Shown here in pieces: positions 1 through 8,473 of a stretch of 53,963 nt of DNA. Each line of letters starts with the position of its first letter. Positions within the stretch are counted from its first letter, which is position 1. The stretch lies in the NCBI GenBank assembly GCA_031275285.1, contig JAISOY010000154.1, positions 1-53,963 on the forward strand. Direction: 5' to 3'. The stretch is from Bacteroidales bacterium. Lineage in GTDB: Bacteria > Bacteroidota > Bacteroidia > Bacteroidales > UBA4181. The position numbers were made by a program, and so were the translations under genes. The notes under the pieces are model-generated. The model was not told the origin of the DNA. It was given only the letters and a program-made list of their open reading frames with translations, and ran no database searches.

Positions 1-2
1 CT

Positions 3-1487
3 GCCGAGGCATTCACCTCCTTTTCCCTGACATGGGATGAGCATATGGATATGCTCAAGGAAGTAGCCAACATCAACAGTGTTGAAGGGGTAACACATTT
101 GGTTTTTCATACTTACACACATAACCCCAGGACGGATTTTCTGCCGCCCGGGACATCGTTCGGCTCAGGAATCGGTACGCCTTTCCTCCGCGGACAAACA
201 TGGTGGAAACACATGCCTGAGTTCAATGCATACCTGTCACGTTGCAGCTATTTGCTCGAACGGGGAAAACCTGTATCTGACGTGCTCTGGTACCTTGGCG
301 ATGAGATAAATCATAAGCCAGACCAAAATTATCCGTTTCCCGAAGGATTCAAATATGATTACTGTAACCCGGATGTCCTGTTGAACCGGCTCACAGTAAA
401 GGACGGAATGCTGGTTACCCCCGAAGGCATCAGCTACCGGGTATTATGGATACCCGATGCACCACGCATGTTACCACAAACCCTGGAAAATATATATACG
501 CTCATTAAGGATGGGGCAACAGTGATCGGCAATGCCCCAAAAGGAATCGTCACACTTACCGGTGGGAAAAACGCGCAAAAACGTTTTGATGCAGCGGTGA
601 AAAAAATATGGGGTAAAACAGTTCCAAAAGGTGTACAAAAAATCGGCAAAGGGACCCTAGTGTCCGGAACAACGCTGGATGTTGCGTTAAATGAATTAAA
701 AATAGAACCCGATGTTACTGGAGGTGATGCTTTATGGGTGCATCGTAAGATCGAAGGAGCCGACTGGTATTTCGTATGTGCGCCTCAGGGCAAGGGCTTT
801 AACGGGACACTCGATTTCCGCACACAAGGCAGTGTGGAACTTTGGGATCCTGTAACAGGCAGCATAACGAAAATTGCCGGCAAAAACAACGGTAAAAGAA
901 CTTCCATTGCTCTTGATCTACCTAAATCAGGCTCATGTTTTTTGGTTTTCAAACCTTCCGGAGAATCGGGAAAAATTTCTGTTGCAAAGAAATCTGAAGG
1001 TATATCTACGGATATTCCGTTTAACCGTCCCTGGACACTGTCCTTCCCTTCCGGATGGGGAGCTCCTTCCTCAATCGATATCCATCAATTACAGGCATGG
1101 AAAGATCTTGATATAGCACCTGAAGCCAAGGCTTTTTCCGGTACAGTCACTTATACGACAACATTCGATGCAAAGGATATGGCTCCGGGAACAGTATTTT
1201 CACTCGACCTCGGCCGTGTTGAAATGATTGCCGTAGTTTCCCTCAATGGAAAACAACTCCGTACATTATGGGCACCGCCTTATCGCCTTGACCTGACTGA
1301 AAATATCCAGTCAGGGATCAATACCCTGTCGATAGAGGTGACCAGTACCTGGTTCAACCGCCTGGTATATGATGCGGGACAACCAGAAGCCACCCGTAAA
1401 ACATGGACCATCAACGGTCCGTCAAAAGATGCCGGACTAAGGGACAGCGGATTGCTGGGACCTGTTAAACTTTATGTACAAAAATAA
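3..1487 (+). CDS. GH106-type alpha-L-rhamnosidase, 5'-truncated by window edge
   Basis: This is the C-terminal part of a large secreted glycoside hydrolase. The open frame runs in from the window edge (first full codon at base 3), so the true start lies upstream and the ATG at 45 is internal. I recognise the family from the order of blocks: LVFHTYTHNP, then FLRGQTWWKHMPEFNAYLSR, then DVLWYLGDE followed by the EGFKYDYCNPDVLL block. All are typical of the GH106 catalytic core, which removes terminal alpha-L-rhamnose from pectic or glycosidic substrates. The last ~130 residues look like a jelly-roll beta-sandwich (LGRVEMIAVVSLNGKQL). The next gene starts 30 nt downstream and is probably co-transcribed. 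Family assignment is fairly firm; exact substrate is inferred. Confidence 0.85.
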   Translation, partial: AEAFTSFSLTWDEHMDMLKEVANINSVEGVTHLVFHTYTHNPRTDFLPPGTSFGSGIGTPFLRGQTWWKHMPEFNAYLSRCSYLLERGKPVSDVLWYLGDEINHKPDQNYPFPEGFKYDYCNPDVLLNRLTVKDGMLVTPEGISYRVLWIPDAPRMLPQTLENIYTLIKDGATVIGNAPKGIVTLTGGKNAQKRFDAAVKKIWGKTVPKGVQKIGKGTLVSGTTLDVALNELKIEPDVTGGDALWVHRKIEGADWYFVCAPQGKGFNGTLDFRTQGSVELWDPVTGSITKIAGKNNGKRTSIALDLPKSGSCFLVFKPSGESGKISVAKKSEGISTDIPFNRPWTLSFPSGWGAPSSIDIHQLQAWKDLDIAPEAKAFSGTVTYTTTFDAKDMAPGTVFSLDLGRVEMIAVVSLNGKQLRTLWAPPYRLDLTENIQSGINTLSIEVTSTWFNRLVYDAGQPEATRKTWTINGPSKDAGLRDSGLLGPVKLYVQK

Positions 1488-1517
1488 TATTGAACGGATG
1501 GTAAAAATGCCAAATCT

Positions 1518-3548
1518 ATGAGATGTCTGAAAAAATACCTTTGTATTTTCATTCTTTTCTTGAGCTTCAATCTCGTATTATCCGCTAAATTGCAGTTCAT
1601 CAATAATCGTCCTGAATTTTTATTGGATGAAAAAAACATCATCACAGCTCCAAAAGAAGGATTGTGGTCAGTAGCTACTCAATGGAAAAATGACTGGATG
1701 AGCAGTTGGGTACATACAGATCCTTATGAATTATCTATATCGGGCGAATGGACTATATTAAAAGGGAAGATGGTATTTCCCGAAGGTGAATTATGGCTAA
1801 GAGATGCCTATCGCCAGGTGAGGACCGGATTAATACAATGTATCCGCCGTTATGAGTGGCAGGGAACAGATACCTTATCACATATTTCACTTTCTGCCAG
1901 ATGGCAGGTAATGGGAGAAAACCTGAAGCCATTATTACCCGGAATACTGTATTACGGAAATGTAATGGGGGCCCGGGTAAATCCGGATATAATTCCGGTT
2001 TACAACAGTGTACCGGGTGAATTTGCCATTTTTGAAGAACACCGCTATCCGATGCCTTTCGCCATGCTTGAAAATGCGGAAAATAAGTATGCGGTTGCCA
2101 TACATACAACGCCATCTCCCGTAAGAGGAGCTGTTTTAACCGATCAGTGGTGGTCAATGGGAATTGAAGCATACAAAGGATATAGTGAAATGGTATTGTA
2201 TTCAGGGCCTATCGGATATAACCAGCGAAGAAGCGTAGCAAAAGCATTGCAACAACAACCCATGTTTTACGGGGATACCTATCTCAATCTTGAACCTCAA
2301 AGGATCATTGAAAAAGAGTTTTTCATTGAAGTATACCCTATAAACAAGGAAGGTAGCGGATTTCAACCAGCCATCTATACCTCCCTGGACATGCATCAGC
2401 CTTACGATGCAGAACGGTTTACCGATTTCAATAATATCATCAAAAGTAAATACCGTTTTGCTCAAAACCGTTGGATCGACACAAAAGAGGCAATAGGGTT
2501 CGGAATGTACGATCTGAGGAAAGGGAAGGATATCGTGATGGGATGGTGTGGACAAGCTGATTCTCCTGGTTTTGCCTTACAATTGCTGGAAGAAGATTTG
2601 GATGACGCCACTATAAGTAGTAAAATCCAGCAGTCGATGGATTTTCTTACTTCCTATCCTATCCGGGACGACGGAATTTTTTCTGTCGGATACCGGGTTT
2701 CCGAAAAGAAATTCCATGGTGGTGACCATGTTTCGTGCGGGCAGGCCATGTACAATTTTGCCAAAGCTATTGAAACCGCACGAAAAAGCAGAAAATACGA
2801 CACAAGAAAATGGGAAACCTTTTTGAAGACTATTTGTGATCGGCAGGCTACCCGTATACTGGATAAAAATTGGCATCCAAACTCAACAGCTGAAGGTTTT
2901 TATGTAGCTCCTTTAGCCATAGCTTCCGAGTTGTTCAAAAACAATAAATACAAGCAGGCAGCCATTAAAGCCGGAGAAGTATTTGCTCAACGACATCTCA
3001 CCATGAACGGCTGCTACTGGGGAGGAACACTTGATGCTACATGTGAGGATAAGGAAGGGGCATGGGCTGCTTTTCAAGGATTTCTGGAACTCTATGAACG
3101 GTTTTATGACCAGAAATATCTTTCCTGGGCAAAACATGCCATGGATGTTTGTCTGAGTTATGTCGTGGTCTGGGATATCCCATTACCTGCCGGACGTATG
3201 GCTGACTATAACTTTAAAACCACAGGATGGACAGTTGTTTCCCCTCAAAACCAACATATCGACGTATATGGTGTGTTATTTGCTCCTGAAATATATAAAA
3301 TGGGCGTTCATCTGAACGACGAAAGATTAAAAAAATTGGCACCGGTGTTATTCCGCAGTTGTTATCAGCTTACCGATCCCTTCGGTAGCCAGGGAGAGCA
3401 ATTACAGCAAACAAATTTTGCACAACGCGGAGATATGAGTAATGTTCACAAGCTAAGAGGAGGATATTCCGAGAACTGGACTGTATTCTGGATTACAGCA
3501 CATTTTCTGAATGCAGCTGCCCGGTTCAAAGAAATAGGTGTGATATAA
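1518..3548 (+). CDS. Secreted six-hairpin glycosidase-like protein of unknown family
   Basis: A 676-residue protein with a clear Sec signal peptide (hydrophobic residues 7-22, cleavage near LSA). The first ~270 residues look beta-rich. The second half (about 330-670) is helical with regularly spaced aromatic and glycine motifs (HGGDHVSCGQAMYNFAKAIE, YWGGTLDATCEDKEGAWAAF). This pattern recalls the (alpha/alpha)6 toroid of six-hairpin glycosidases and lyases. I cannot assign it to a CAZy family. It lies 30 nt after the GH106 gene on the same strand, so a role in rhamnose-rich glycan breakdown is inferred from context. Acidic residues in DATCEDKEGAW and DVYG are possible catalytic candidates, but this is speculative. 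It could equally be a non-catalytic or lyase-type toroid. Confidence 0.7.
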   Translation: MRCLKKYLCIFILFLSFNLVLSAKLQFINNRPEFLLDEKNIITAPKEGLWSVATQWKNDWMSSWVHTDPYELSISGEWTILKGKMVFPEGELWLRDAYRQVRTGLIQCIRRYEWQGTDTLSHISLSARWQVMGENLKPLLPGILYYGNVMGARVNPDIIPVYNSVPGEFAIFEEHRYPMPFAMLENAENKYAVAIHTTPSPVRGAVLTDQWWSMGIEAYKGYSEMVLYSGPIGYNQRRSVAKALQQQPMFYGDTYLNLEPQRIIEKEFFIEVYPINKEGSGFQPAIYTSLDMHQPYDAERFTDFNNIIKSKYRFAQNRWIDTKEAIGFGMYDLRKGKDIVMGWCGQADSPGFALQLLEEDLDDATISSKIQQSMDFLTSYPIRDDGIFSVGYRVSEKKFHGGDHVSCGQAMYNFAKAIETARKSRKYDTRKWETFLKTICDRQATRILDKNWHPNSTAEGFYVAPLAIASELFKNNKYKQAAIKAGEVFAQRHLTMNGCYWGGTLDATCEDKEGAWAAFQGFLELYERFYDQKYLSWAKHAMDVCLSYVVVWDIPLPAGRMADYNFKTTGWTVVSPQNQHIDVYGVLFAPEIYKMGVHLNDERLKKLAPVLFRSCYQLTDPFGSQGEQLQQTNFAQRGDMSNVHKLRGGYSENWTVFWITAHFLNAAARFKEIGVI

Positions 3549-3820
3549 AAATTTCCACATACAACTCATACCTGATTTTATTTTTCGAAAGAATAATTTA
3601 AGAACATATTTTTACTGACCGGTTTACAGTAAAGCTCTCAATTTACATTATAAAAGTTCCGGTAAATATTCACACAATACATCTATTACGCCAACTATCT
3701 GCTTTTGTAAACATTCGATATACAATCAATTTTCAATACTTAATTATATAATATCTGATCATACAAAAAATTATTATCTTTAACTTTTTGCATTAGTAGA
3801 TATCTAAAATAACATTCATT
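3549..3820. other. Intergenic gap with weak hairpin
   Basis: This AT-rich 272-nt gap separates the GH106 pair from the PHP/DUF1080/oxidoreductase genes. It holds a weak hairpin (TTTACTG at 3611-3617 with CAGTAAA at 3627-3633), which may end the upstream transcript. No exact TAnnTTTG promoter box was found; the closest is TATCTTTA near 3773. Confidence 0.35.
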
Positions 3821-5014
3821 ATGACCAATCGCCGCGATTTTCTAAAGAATTCAGCCTTAATAGGCGCCGCAGCAACCTTATCCGCAATACCTGTCTTAGG
3901 TAAAGATCCTAAAAGAAAAACACCTTCAGTTGCGGCAAAAGTCGATACATATAAAGTGAATCTACGTTCCGCCATGCATATACCCTCTATTCCTCCCCGG
4001 AAAATTACGATTCCGGATACCGGAGGATTTAAAGTCCTCAAGGGGGATTTTCATATACACACGCTTTTTTCCGACGGGCGGGTCATGCCGGGTGACCGTG
4101 TTGCAGAGGCCGTACAGAACGGACTTGATGTCATCTCCATTACCGATCATATAGAATACCGTCCATTTTTCAGCAAAGTCGGAAAATGGAAGCTGAATGA
4201 CGAACAGGGGAATGATTATAACCTTTCCTATAATCTGGCCAAACCGGATGCAGACAGTAAAAATCTCCTGTTGGTACACGGCACGGAAATCACCAAACGT
4301 ACCATGGCACCCGGTCATTTTAACGTACTCTTTGCCCAGGATATAAATCCTATAGCTGCAGCCGTGGATGATTGGCGGGAAATGCTCCGGGTAGCTGCCG
4401 GCCAGGGCGGTTTTTTGCTATGGAACCATCCGGGATGGGAAGCCCCTACAAGTGGCGGCCTTGAAAAAGGAGCGCCACTCAGGTTCACCGATGAACATGA
4501 AGAAGTATGCCGGCAAGGATTAATGCACGGTATTGAGATCTTCAACGGAACCGAATACTATCCGGTAGTTTCCGACTGGTGCAACGAAAGGAACCTGGCT
4601 ATATTTGCCAACAGCGACATCCATCCGAGCGAATTGAACCGGTACGGCATTCTGAATCCTTACCGTCCGATCACCCTGGTACTGGCAAAAGAACGGACAG
4701 TAGAAAGTGTCCGGGAAGCCATGTTTGCCAGACGAACCATTGGTTGGGCCGCCAATATGCTTTGGGGTCGTGATCCCTGGCTTCCTGAACTGTTCAAAGC
4801 ATCCGTCCAGATCAAAACTATCACGCCGGGAACGCTGGAACTGACCAATATGAGTTCATTGCCCATCACCGTATCGCTGGGCGGTATGATCTTCGATCTG
4901 CCGGAAAATGCCAAACAGCAGGTATACCGGGCGGAAGGAATTAAAACACTCACTGTTGCCAACTGGATGATCGGTATGAACCGGCCTCTGGAAGTACCAC
5001 TTGGTGAAATATAA
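3821..5014 (+). CDS. Tat-exported PHP-domain phosphodiesterase (Sb-PDE-like)
   Basis: A 397-residue PHP-superfamily metal hydrolase. The N-terminus carries a twin-arginine motif (NRRDFLKNS) followed by a hydrophobic stretch and an IPVLG cleavage region, so it should be exported folded to the periplasm. Metal-ligand positions typical of PHP proteins are visible: H78 and H80 in GDFHIHTLFSDG, H110 and E112 in TDHIEY, E156 in HGTEIT, H203 in WNHPGW, D266 and H268 in NSDIHP. The arrangement resembles the Sb-PDE phosphodiesterase family common in Bacteroidota. Its natural substrate is not known from sequence. It is the first gene of a three-gene set with DUF1080 and Gfo/Idh/MocA proteins (gaps of about 85 nt). 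It may remove a phosphoester group from the same glycan or simply be co-located. Confidence 0.85.
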   Translation: MTNRRDFLKNSALIGAAATLSAIPVLGKDPKRKTPSVAAKVDTYKVNLRSAMHIPSIPPRKITIPDTGGFKVLKGDFHIHTLFSDGRVMPGDRVAEAVQNGLDVISITDHIEYRPFFSKVGKWKLNDEQGNDYNLSYNLAKPDADSKNLLLVHGTEITKRTMAPGHFNVLFAQDINPIAAAVDDWREMLRVAAGQGGFLLWNHPGWEAPTSGGLEKGAPLRFTDEHEEVCRQGLMHGIEIFNGTEYYPVVSDWCNERNLAIFANSDIHPSELNRYGILNPYRPITLVLAKERTVESVREAMFARRTIGWAANMLWGRDPWLPELFKASVQIKTITPGTLELTNMSSLPITVSLGGMIFDLPENAKQQVYRAEGIKTLTVANWMIGMNRPLEVPLGEI

Positions 5015-5098
5015 GTATATATTTATGTGATCTTTTTATGAAATATCCGACCCAATCATTAATTACCTATACTCCCACCCGATTTAACATATAAGCAA

Positions 5099-5854
5099 AT
5101 GAAAAAAATATATTATTTACCGATCCTCCTATGCATATTCATATCTATCTGTTCCTGCAAAAGTGTAAAAAAATCCGGTCAGACTACTGATCAGAAAACA
5201 AAGGATGGATGGATCACGATCTTTGACGGAAAAACCTTCAACGGATGGCGCGGATACAACAGAAACGATATCCCTTCACTTTGGACCATCGACCCCGACG
5301 GTTCCATGAAAATAAACGGTGCCGGAGGAGGCGAAGGAACAAGCGGAGGCGGTGATATCCTGTATGATAAAAAAGTAAAGGATTTTGAATTCGAACTGGA
5401 GTGGAAGGTTGCAAAAGTGGGAGGAAACAGCGGTATCATGTACCTTGCCCAGGAAGTGAAAGGAGAACCCATGTATATTTCCGGGCCCGAATACCAGATC
5501 TTAGGAAACAACAATAATGAACCTAATGTGCATAAATCGGCTTCCTTATATGATATGATTGCCGCCAGACCACAAAATGCCAATCCCATAGGCGAATGGA
5601 ACAAGGCAAAGATCAGGGTACACCATGGGAAAGTAACCCATTATCAGAATGATGTAGCGGTAGTAGAATATACGCTCTGGACACCACAATGGGAAGAATT
5701 ACTGAGTAAAAGCAAATTCAGTAAAGAAAAGTGGCCGTTGGCTTACCAGTATCAAAGCAATCTGGGGGGAGACAATAAGGAAGGTTATATCGGCTTGCAG
5801 GACCATGGTAATGAAGTATGGTTCAGGAATATAAGACTTAAAGAACTTAAATAA
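5099..5854 (+). CDS. DUF1080 lipoprotein (3-keto-disaccharide hydrolase family)
   Basis: A 251-residue lipoprotein: the signal peptide ends in a lipobox (SICSC, acylated Cys20), so the protein is anchored to a membrane facing the periplasm or cell surface. The mature part begins with the DUF1080 signature DGWITIFDGKTFNGWRGY and continues as a single concanavalin-like beta-sandwich (ELEWKVAKVGGNSGIMYLAQ, GPEYQILGNN, HYQNDVAVVEY). The family is named for hydrolysis of 3-keto-disaccharides, in which an oxidised glycoside is cleaved by elimination. The next gene is a Gfo/Idh/MocA oxidoreductase of the type that creates or reduces 3-keto sugars, which supports that role. Specific activity here is inferred. 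Confidence 0.88.
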   Translation: MKKIYYLPILLCIFISICSCKSVKKSGQTTDQKTKDGWITIFDGKTFNGWRGYNRNDIPSLWTIDPDGSMKINGAGGGEGTSGGGDILYDKKVKDFEFELEWKVAKVGGNSGIMYLAQEVKGEPMYISGPEYQILGNNNNEPNVHKSASLYDMIAARPQNANPIGEWNKAKIRVHHGKVTHYQNDVAVVEYTLWTPQWEELLSKSKFSKEKWPLAYQYQSNLGGDNKEGYIGLQDHGNEVWFRNIRLKELK

Positions 5855-5858
5855 ATCA

Positions 5859-5919
5859 ATTCCGAATTCAAAATTTAAAATTCAAGATTTAGGATATTTA
5901 ATAATCTTGAATTCGGAAT
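5859..5919. repeat. Nested inverted repeats between DUF1080 and oxidoreductase genes
   Basis: The 88-nt gap contains two overlapping perfect inverted repeats. ATTCCGAATTC at 5859-5869 pairs with GAATTCGGAAT at 5909-5919, and AATTCAAGATT at 5879-5889 pairs with AATCTTGAATT at 5903-5913. The same words (TTCAAGATT, TTCAAAATT, TTGAATTTT) recur in other gaps of the window (about 30660 and 32280). The two hairpins share bases, so they are alternative folds. This could trim or attenuate the operon transcript. Confidence 0.7.
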
Positions 5920-5942
5920 TTTGAATTTTAAATAAAAATAAC

Positions 5943-7349
5943 ATGGGATCAAAAATCACCAGAAGGGATTTCCTTCACAAAAACGCAATGATTGTCGGCG
6001 GACTTACGATTGTTCCAAGCAGTATACTGGGAAAAACGGTCGGTAAAACCGCTCCGTCCGATAAACTGAATATAGCAGGTATCGGAGTTGGAGGTAAAGG
6101 GTCGGTGAACCTTCGCCAAATGAACGCTGAAAATATTGTGGCCTTATGTGATGTCGACTGGGATTACGCCAGGAAGGTATTCGACACATACCCCAAAGCG
6201 GAAAAATTCCAGGATTATAGGGTGATGTTTGACAAGATGGGAAAGGGCATAGACGCCGTTATGATCGCTACTCCGGATCATACCCATGCTATTATTGCCG
6301 CAGAAGCCATGGCCATGGGTAAACATGTTTACTTGCAAAAACCTTTGACACATTCCGTTTATGAATCGCGACTACTGACCAGACTTGCTGAAAAATATCA
6401 GGTCTGTACCCAAATGGGGGATGAAGGAGCTTCGAGAAACGGATTCCGGCAGGTAGCCGACATCATCTGGTCGGGTATGATTGGTGAGGTAACCAGAGTA
6501 GAAACCTATACCAACCGTCCCATCTGGCCGCAAGGCTTACAAAGACCGACAGAAGAACAGGCGGTTCCCGAAACACTTAACTGGGAACTGTTCGTCGGAC
6601 CGGCCAAAATGCGCCCGTATAACAAAGCCTACCATCCATGGAACTGGCGTGGCTGGTGGGACTTCGGAACTGGAGCATTAGGCGATATGGCGTGCCATAT
6701 TATTCACCCGGTATTCCATGCGTTAAACCTGGGATCGCCTGACACCATCCAGGCCAGTTCGACAGCTGTTCTCCCCGACAGCGCTCCTCACGCAGAATGG
6801 GTACGCTATACATTCCCATCCCGGGGAAGCATAGGTAGCGCCAATGTTGCCCTTCCGGAACTGACGCTGGACTGGTATGACGGAGGTCTGAAACCGCCCC
6901 GTCCCAAAGGTTTACCGGAAAACAAAAAATTTGCTGATGGGGGAGTTATCTATTATGGTACCAAAGATACCCTGATAGCTACCGGAGGTATTTACCTGCT
7001 ATCCGGAAAAGAAATAGATGTTCCCTCTCAACATAGGATCGTTGAAATTTCGCATGAAAAGGATTGGGTAAGAGCCTGTAAAGAAAAAGCCCGAAACCGG
7101 GTCAAACCTGTTTCCGATTTCAGCGAAGCAGGACCTTTAAATGAAATGATCGTTGCCGGTGTAGCTGCCGTTCGCCTGCAAAGCCTAGGTAAGGAATTAC
7201 ACTGGGATACTGCCGGTATGCAGTTCAAAAATATAAATCCCGGAGAAACCATAAAAATGGGTAATGAGTCGATTAATGCGCAGGCATTTGCACAGGAACT
7301 GATCAGACACACTTACCATAATGGATTCAAATTGATGGATATGCCCTGA
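5943..7349 (+). CDS. Tat-exported Gfo/Idh/MocA-family oxidoreductase
   Basis: A 468-residue NAD(P)-dependent sugar oxidoreductase. It has a twin-arginine signal (TRRDFLHKN then a hydrophobic stretch), a Rossmann dinucleotide motif (NIAGIGVGGKGS), and the family's KP motif in the form LQKPLTHS. It also has the Bacteroidota subgroup signature WRGWWDFGTGALGDMACH. Exported members of this family are thought to carry tightly bound cofactor and to oxidise or reduce sugars at C3. Its place directly after a DUF1080 gene fits a 3-keto-glycoside route. Substrate and direction of the redox step cannot be read from sequence. No terminator is evident in the 149-nt gap before the protease gene. Confidence 0.9.
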   Translation: MGSKITRRDFLHKNAMIVGGLTIVPSSILGKTVGKTAPSDKLNIAGIGVGGKGSVNLRQMNAENIVALCDVDWDYARKVFDTYPKAEKFQDYRVMFDKMGKGIDAVMIATPDHTHAIIAAEAMAMGKHVYLQKPLTHSVYESRLLTRLAEKYQVCTQMGDEGASRNGFRQVADIIWSGMIGEVTRVETYTNRPIWPQGLQRPTEEQAVPETLNWELFVGPAKMRPYNKAYHPWNWRGWWDFGTGALGDMACHIIHPVFHALNLGSPDTIQASSTAVLPDSAPHAEWVRYTFPSRGSIGSANVALPELTLDWYDGGLKPPRPKGLPENKKFADGGVIYYGTKDTLIATGGIYLLSGKEIDVPSQHRIVEISHEKDWVRACKEKARNRVKPVSDFSEAGPLNEMIVAGVAAVRLQSLGKELHWDTAGMQFKNINPGETIKMGNESINAQAFAQELIRHTYHNGFKLMDMP

Positions 7350-7498
7350 GAATTAAGCACTCAGTGCTATTTATTGTTTTCTTAAGTCACATTGATCAAA
7401 TGGATTACGTTCTGAAAATATGATATTAATTGTTTTATCTTACTTATTATAAGTGTTATAGCTTTTTCAGAAAACATAGGTTATAAAACCATTCAAAT

Positions 7499-8263
7499 AT
7501 GAACGGTATTAGTCTGGCATTCATTTCATTTTTCTTCCTTCATCAAAATACAGACACAAGATGCAAAGACCTACGGCCGCTTTTTGAAAAGTATGAAATT
7601 ACGGTCAAAAATCAAGGAGCGCGTGGAACCTGTTCCATCTTCACCATCGTAGGATTGATTGAGTTTGAACGGGCCAATGTATTGGGTGACCCGACACCCC
7701 TGTCTGTAGAATACCTCAACTGGGCGGCCAATAAAACCGAAGGAAGGGATGCGGATGGTTCCTTTTTCCATTATGCTATAGACGGCATGTTAAAATATGG
7801 CATATGCGCCGACGATTATATGCCTTACGCCACCCGTTTCAGTGAAAAAGCAGAACCATCGGAAGTCGCCAGGAAGGATGCCGGCTCAAGGAAGACGGGA
7901 CAAACAATCTGGATAAAAACATGGGATCCGAAAAACGGCATTACTGCCGGACAATTGCAGAAAATAAAAAAAGAACTGGATGGCAATCATCCGGTGGCTA
8001 TTGGATTTCGCTGGCTGAAAGGTGAAGTGGAAAACAAGTACCTGGAAGGCGGTGAACTGGCGATGGTAACTGAAGAACAGGTTTTTGACGGACATAGCGT
8101 GTTGATTGTTGGTTATCATAATGACGAAAAAACACCCGGCGGCGGATACCTGATCTTTAAAAATTCCTATGGTGAATCATTTGGTGATAATGGCTACGGC
8201 CGTATTCCATACGCTTATGCCCTACTATACGCAAATGATGCCATGGCACTACACCTCAATTAA
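7499..8263 (+). CDS. Secreted papain-like (C1A) cysteine protease
   Basis: A 254-residue C1-type peptidase. The catalytic set is intact: Gln39 of the oxyanion hole and nucleophile Cys45 in VKNQGARGTCSIF, His199 in DGHSVLIVGYH, and Asn222 in FKNSYG. The N-terminus is hydrophobic (about residues 3-14) and resembles a short signal peptide. There is almost no propeptide: the catalytic Cys comes only 45 residues from the start, unlike classical papain zymogens. It is on the same strand as the oxidoreductase gene but 149 nt away, and no functional link is obvious. A convergent histidine kinase gene follows. Confidence 0.85.
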   Translation: MNGISLAFISFFFLHQNTDTRCKDLRPLFEKYEITVKNQGARGTCSIFTIVGLIEFERANVLGDPTPLSVEYLNWAANKTEGRDADGSFFHYAIDGMLKYGICADDYMPYATRFSEKAEPSEVARKDAGSRKTGQTIWIKTWDPKNGITAGQLQKIKKELDGNHPVAIGFRWLKGEVENKYLEGGELAMVTEEQVFDGHSVLIVGYHNDEKTPGGGYLIFKNSYGESFGDNGYGRIPYAYALLYANDAMALHLN

Positions 8264-8280
8264 AAACTAACTTTACATTA

Positions 8281-8470
8281 AAATGTTCATAAAGTCAAAA
8301 AGTCGGAATGTTTATAAAGCTTGAATATCCCACATTACTTTTTAACTTTATAACTTTATGAACTTTTTTGCTTTTCATCTTTTAATTCATTACTCGCTGA
8401 CGCTCATGAGACCTGCTAACGCCTAAGTTCTCAATTCTCAATTCTCAATTCTCAATTCTCAATTCTCAAT
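8281..8470. repeat. Composite intergenic repeat: CATAAAGT module, GCTGACGCT core, CTCAATT tandem
   Basis: This gap between convergent genes is almost entirely repeat. It starts with GTTCATAAAGT (8285-8295), complementary to ACTTTATGAAC (8353-8363) followed by T6, which looks like an intrinsic terminator for the plus-strand protease. Next is the core CATTACTCGCTGACGCT (8388-8404), found elsewhere in the window. It ends with about six copies of a 7-bp unit (TTCTCAA) at 8428-8470. Confidence 0.8.
8285..8369 (+). terminator. Repeat-derived hairpin with T-run after the protease gene
   Basis: Perfect 11-bp arms (GTTCATAAAGT / ACTTTATGAAC) enclose inner A/T pairing (AAAAAGT / ACTTTTT). Six T residues follow on the plus strand. 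The loop is long, so efficiency is uncertain. Confidence 0.45.
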
Positions 8471-8473
8471 TAA

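Noticed and set aside
8388-8404. Core repeat considered as an attachment site or IS end
   Set aside because: No integrase, transposase, target duplication or terminal inverted repeats were seen near any copy.
8428-8470. Possible CRISPR-like array from regular repeats
   Set aside because: Units are 7 bp with no spacers, so this is a simple tandem repeat, not CRISPR.
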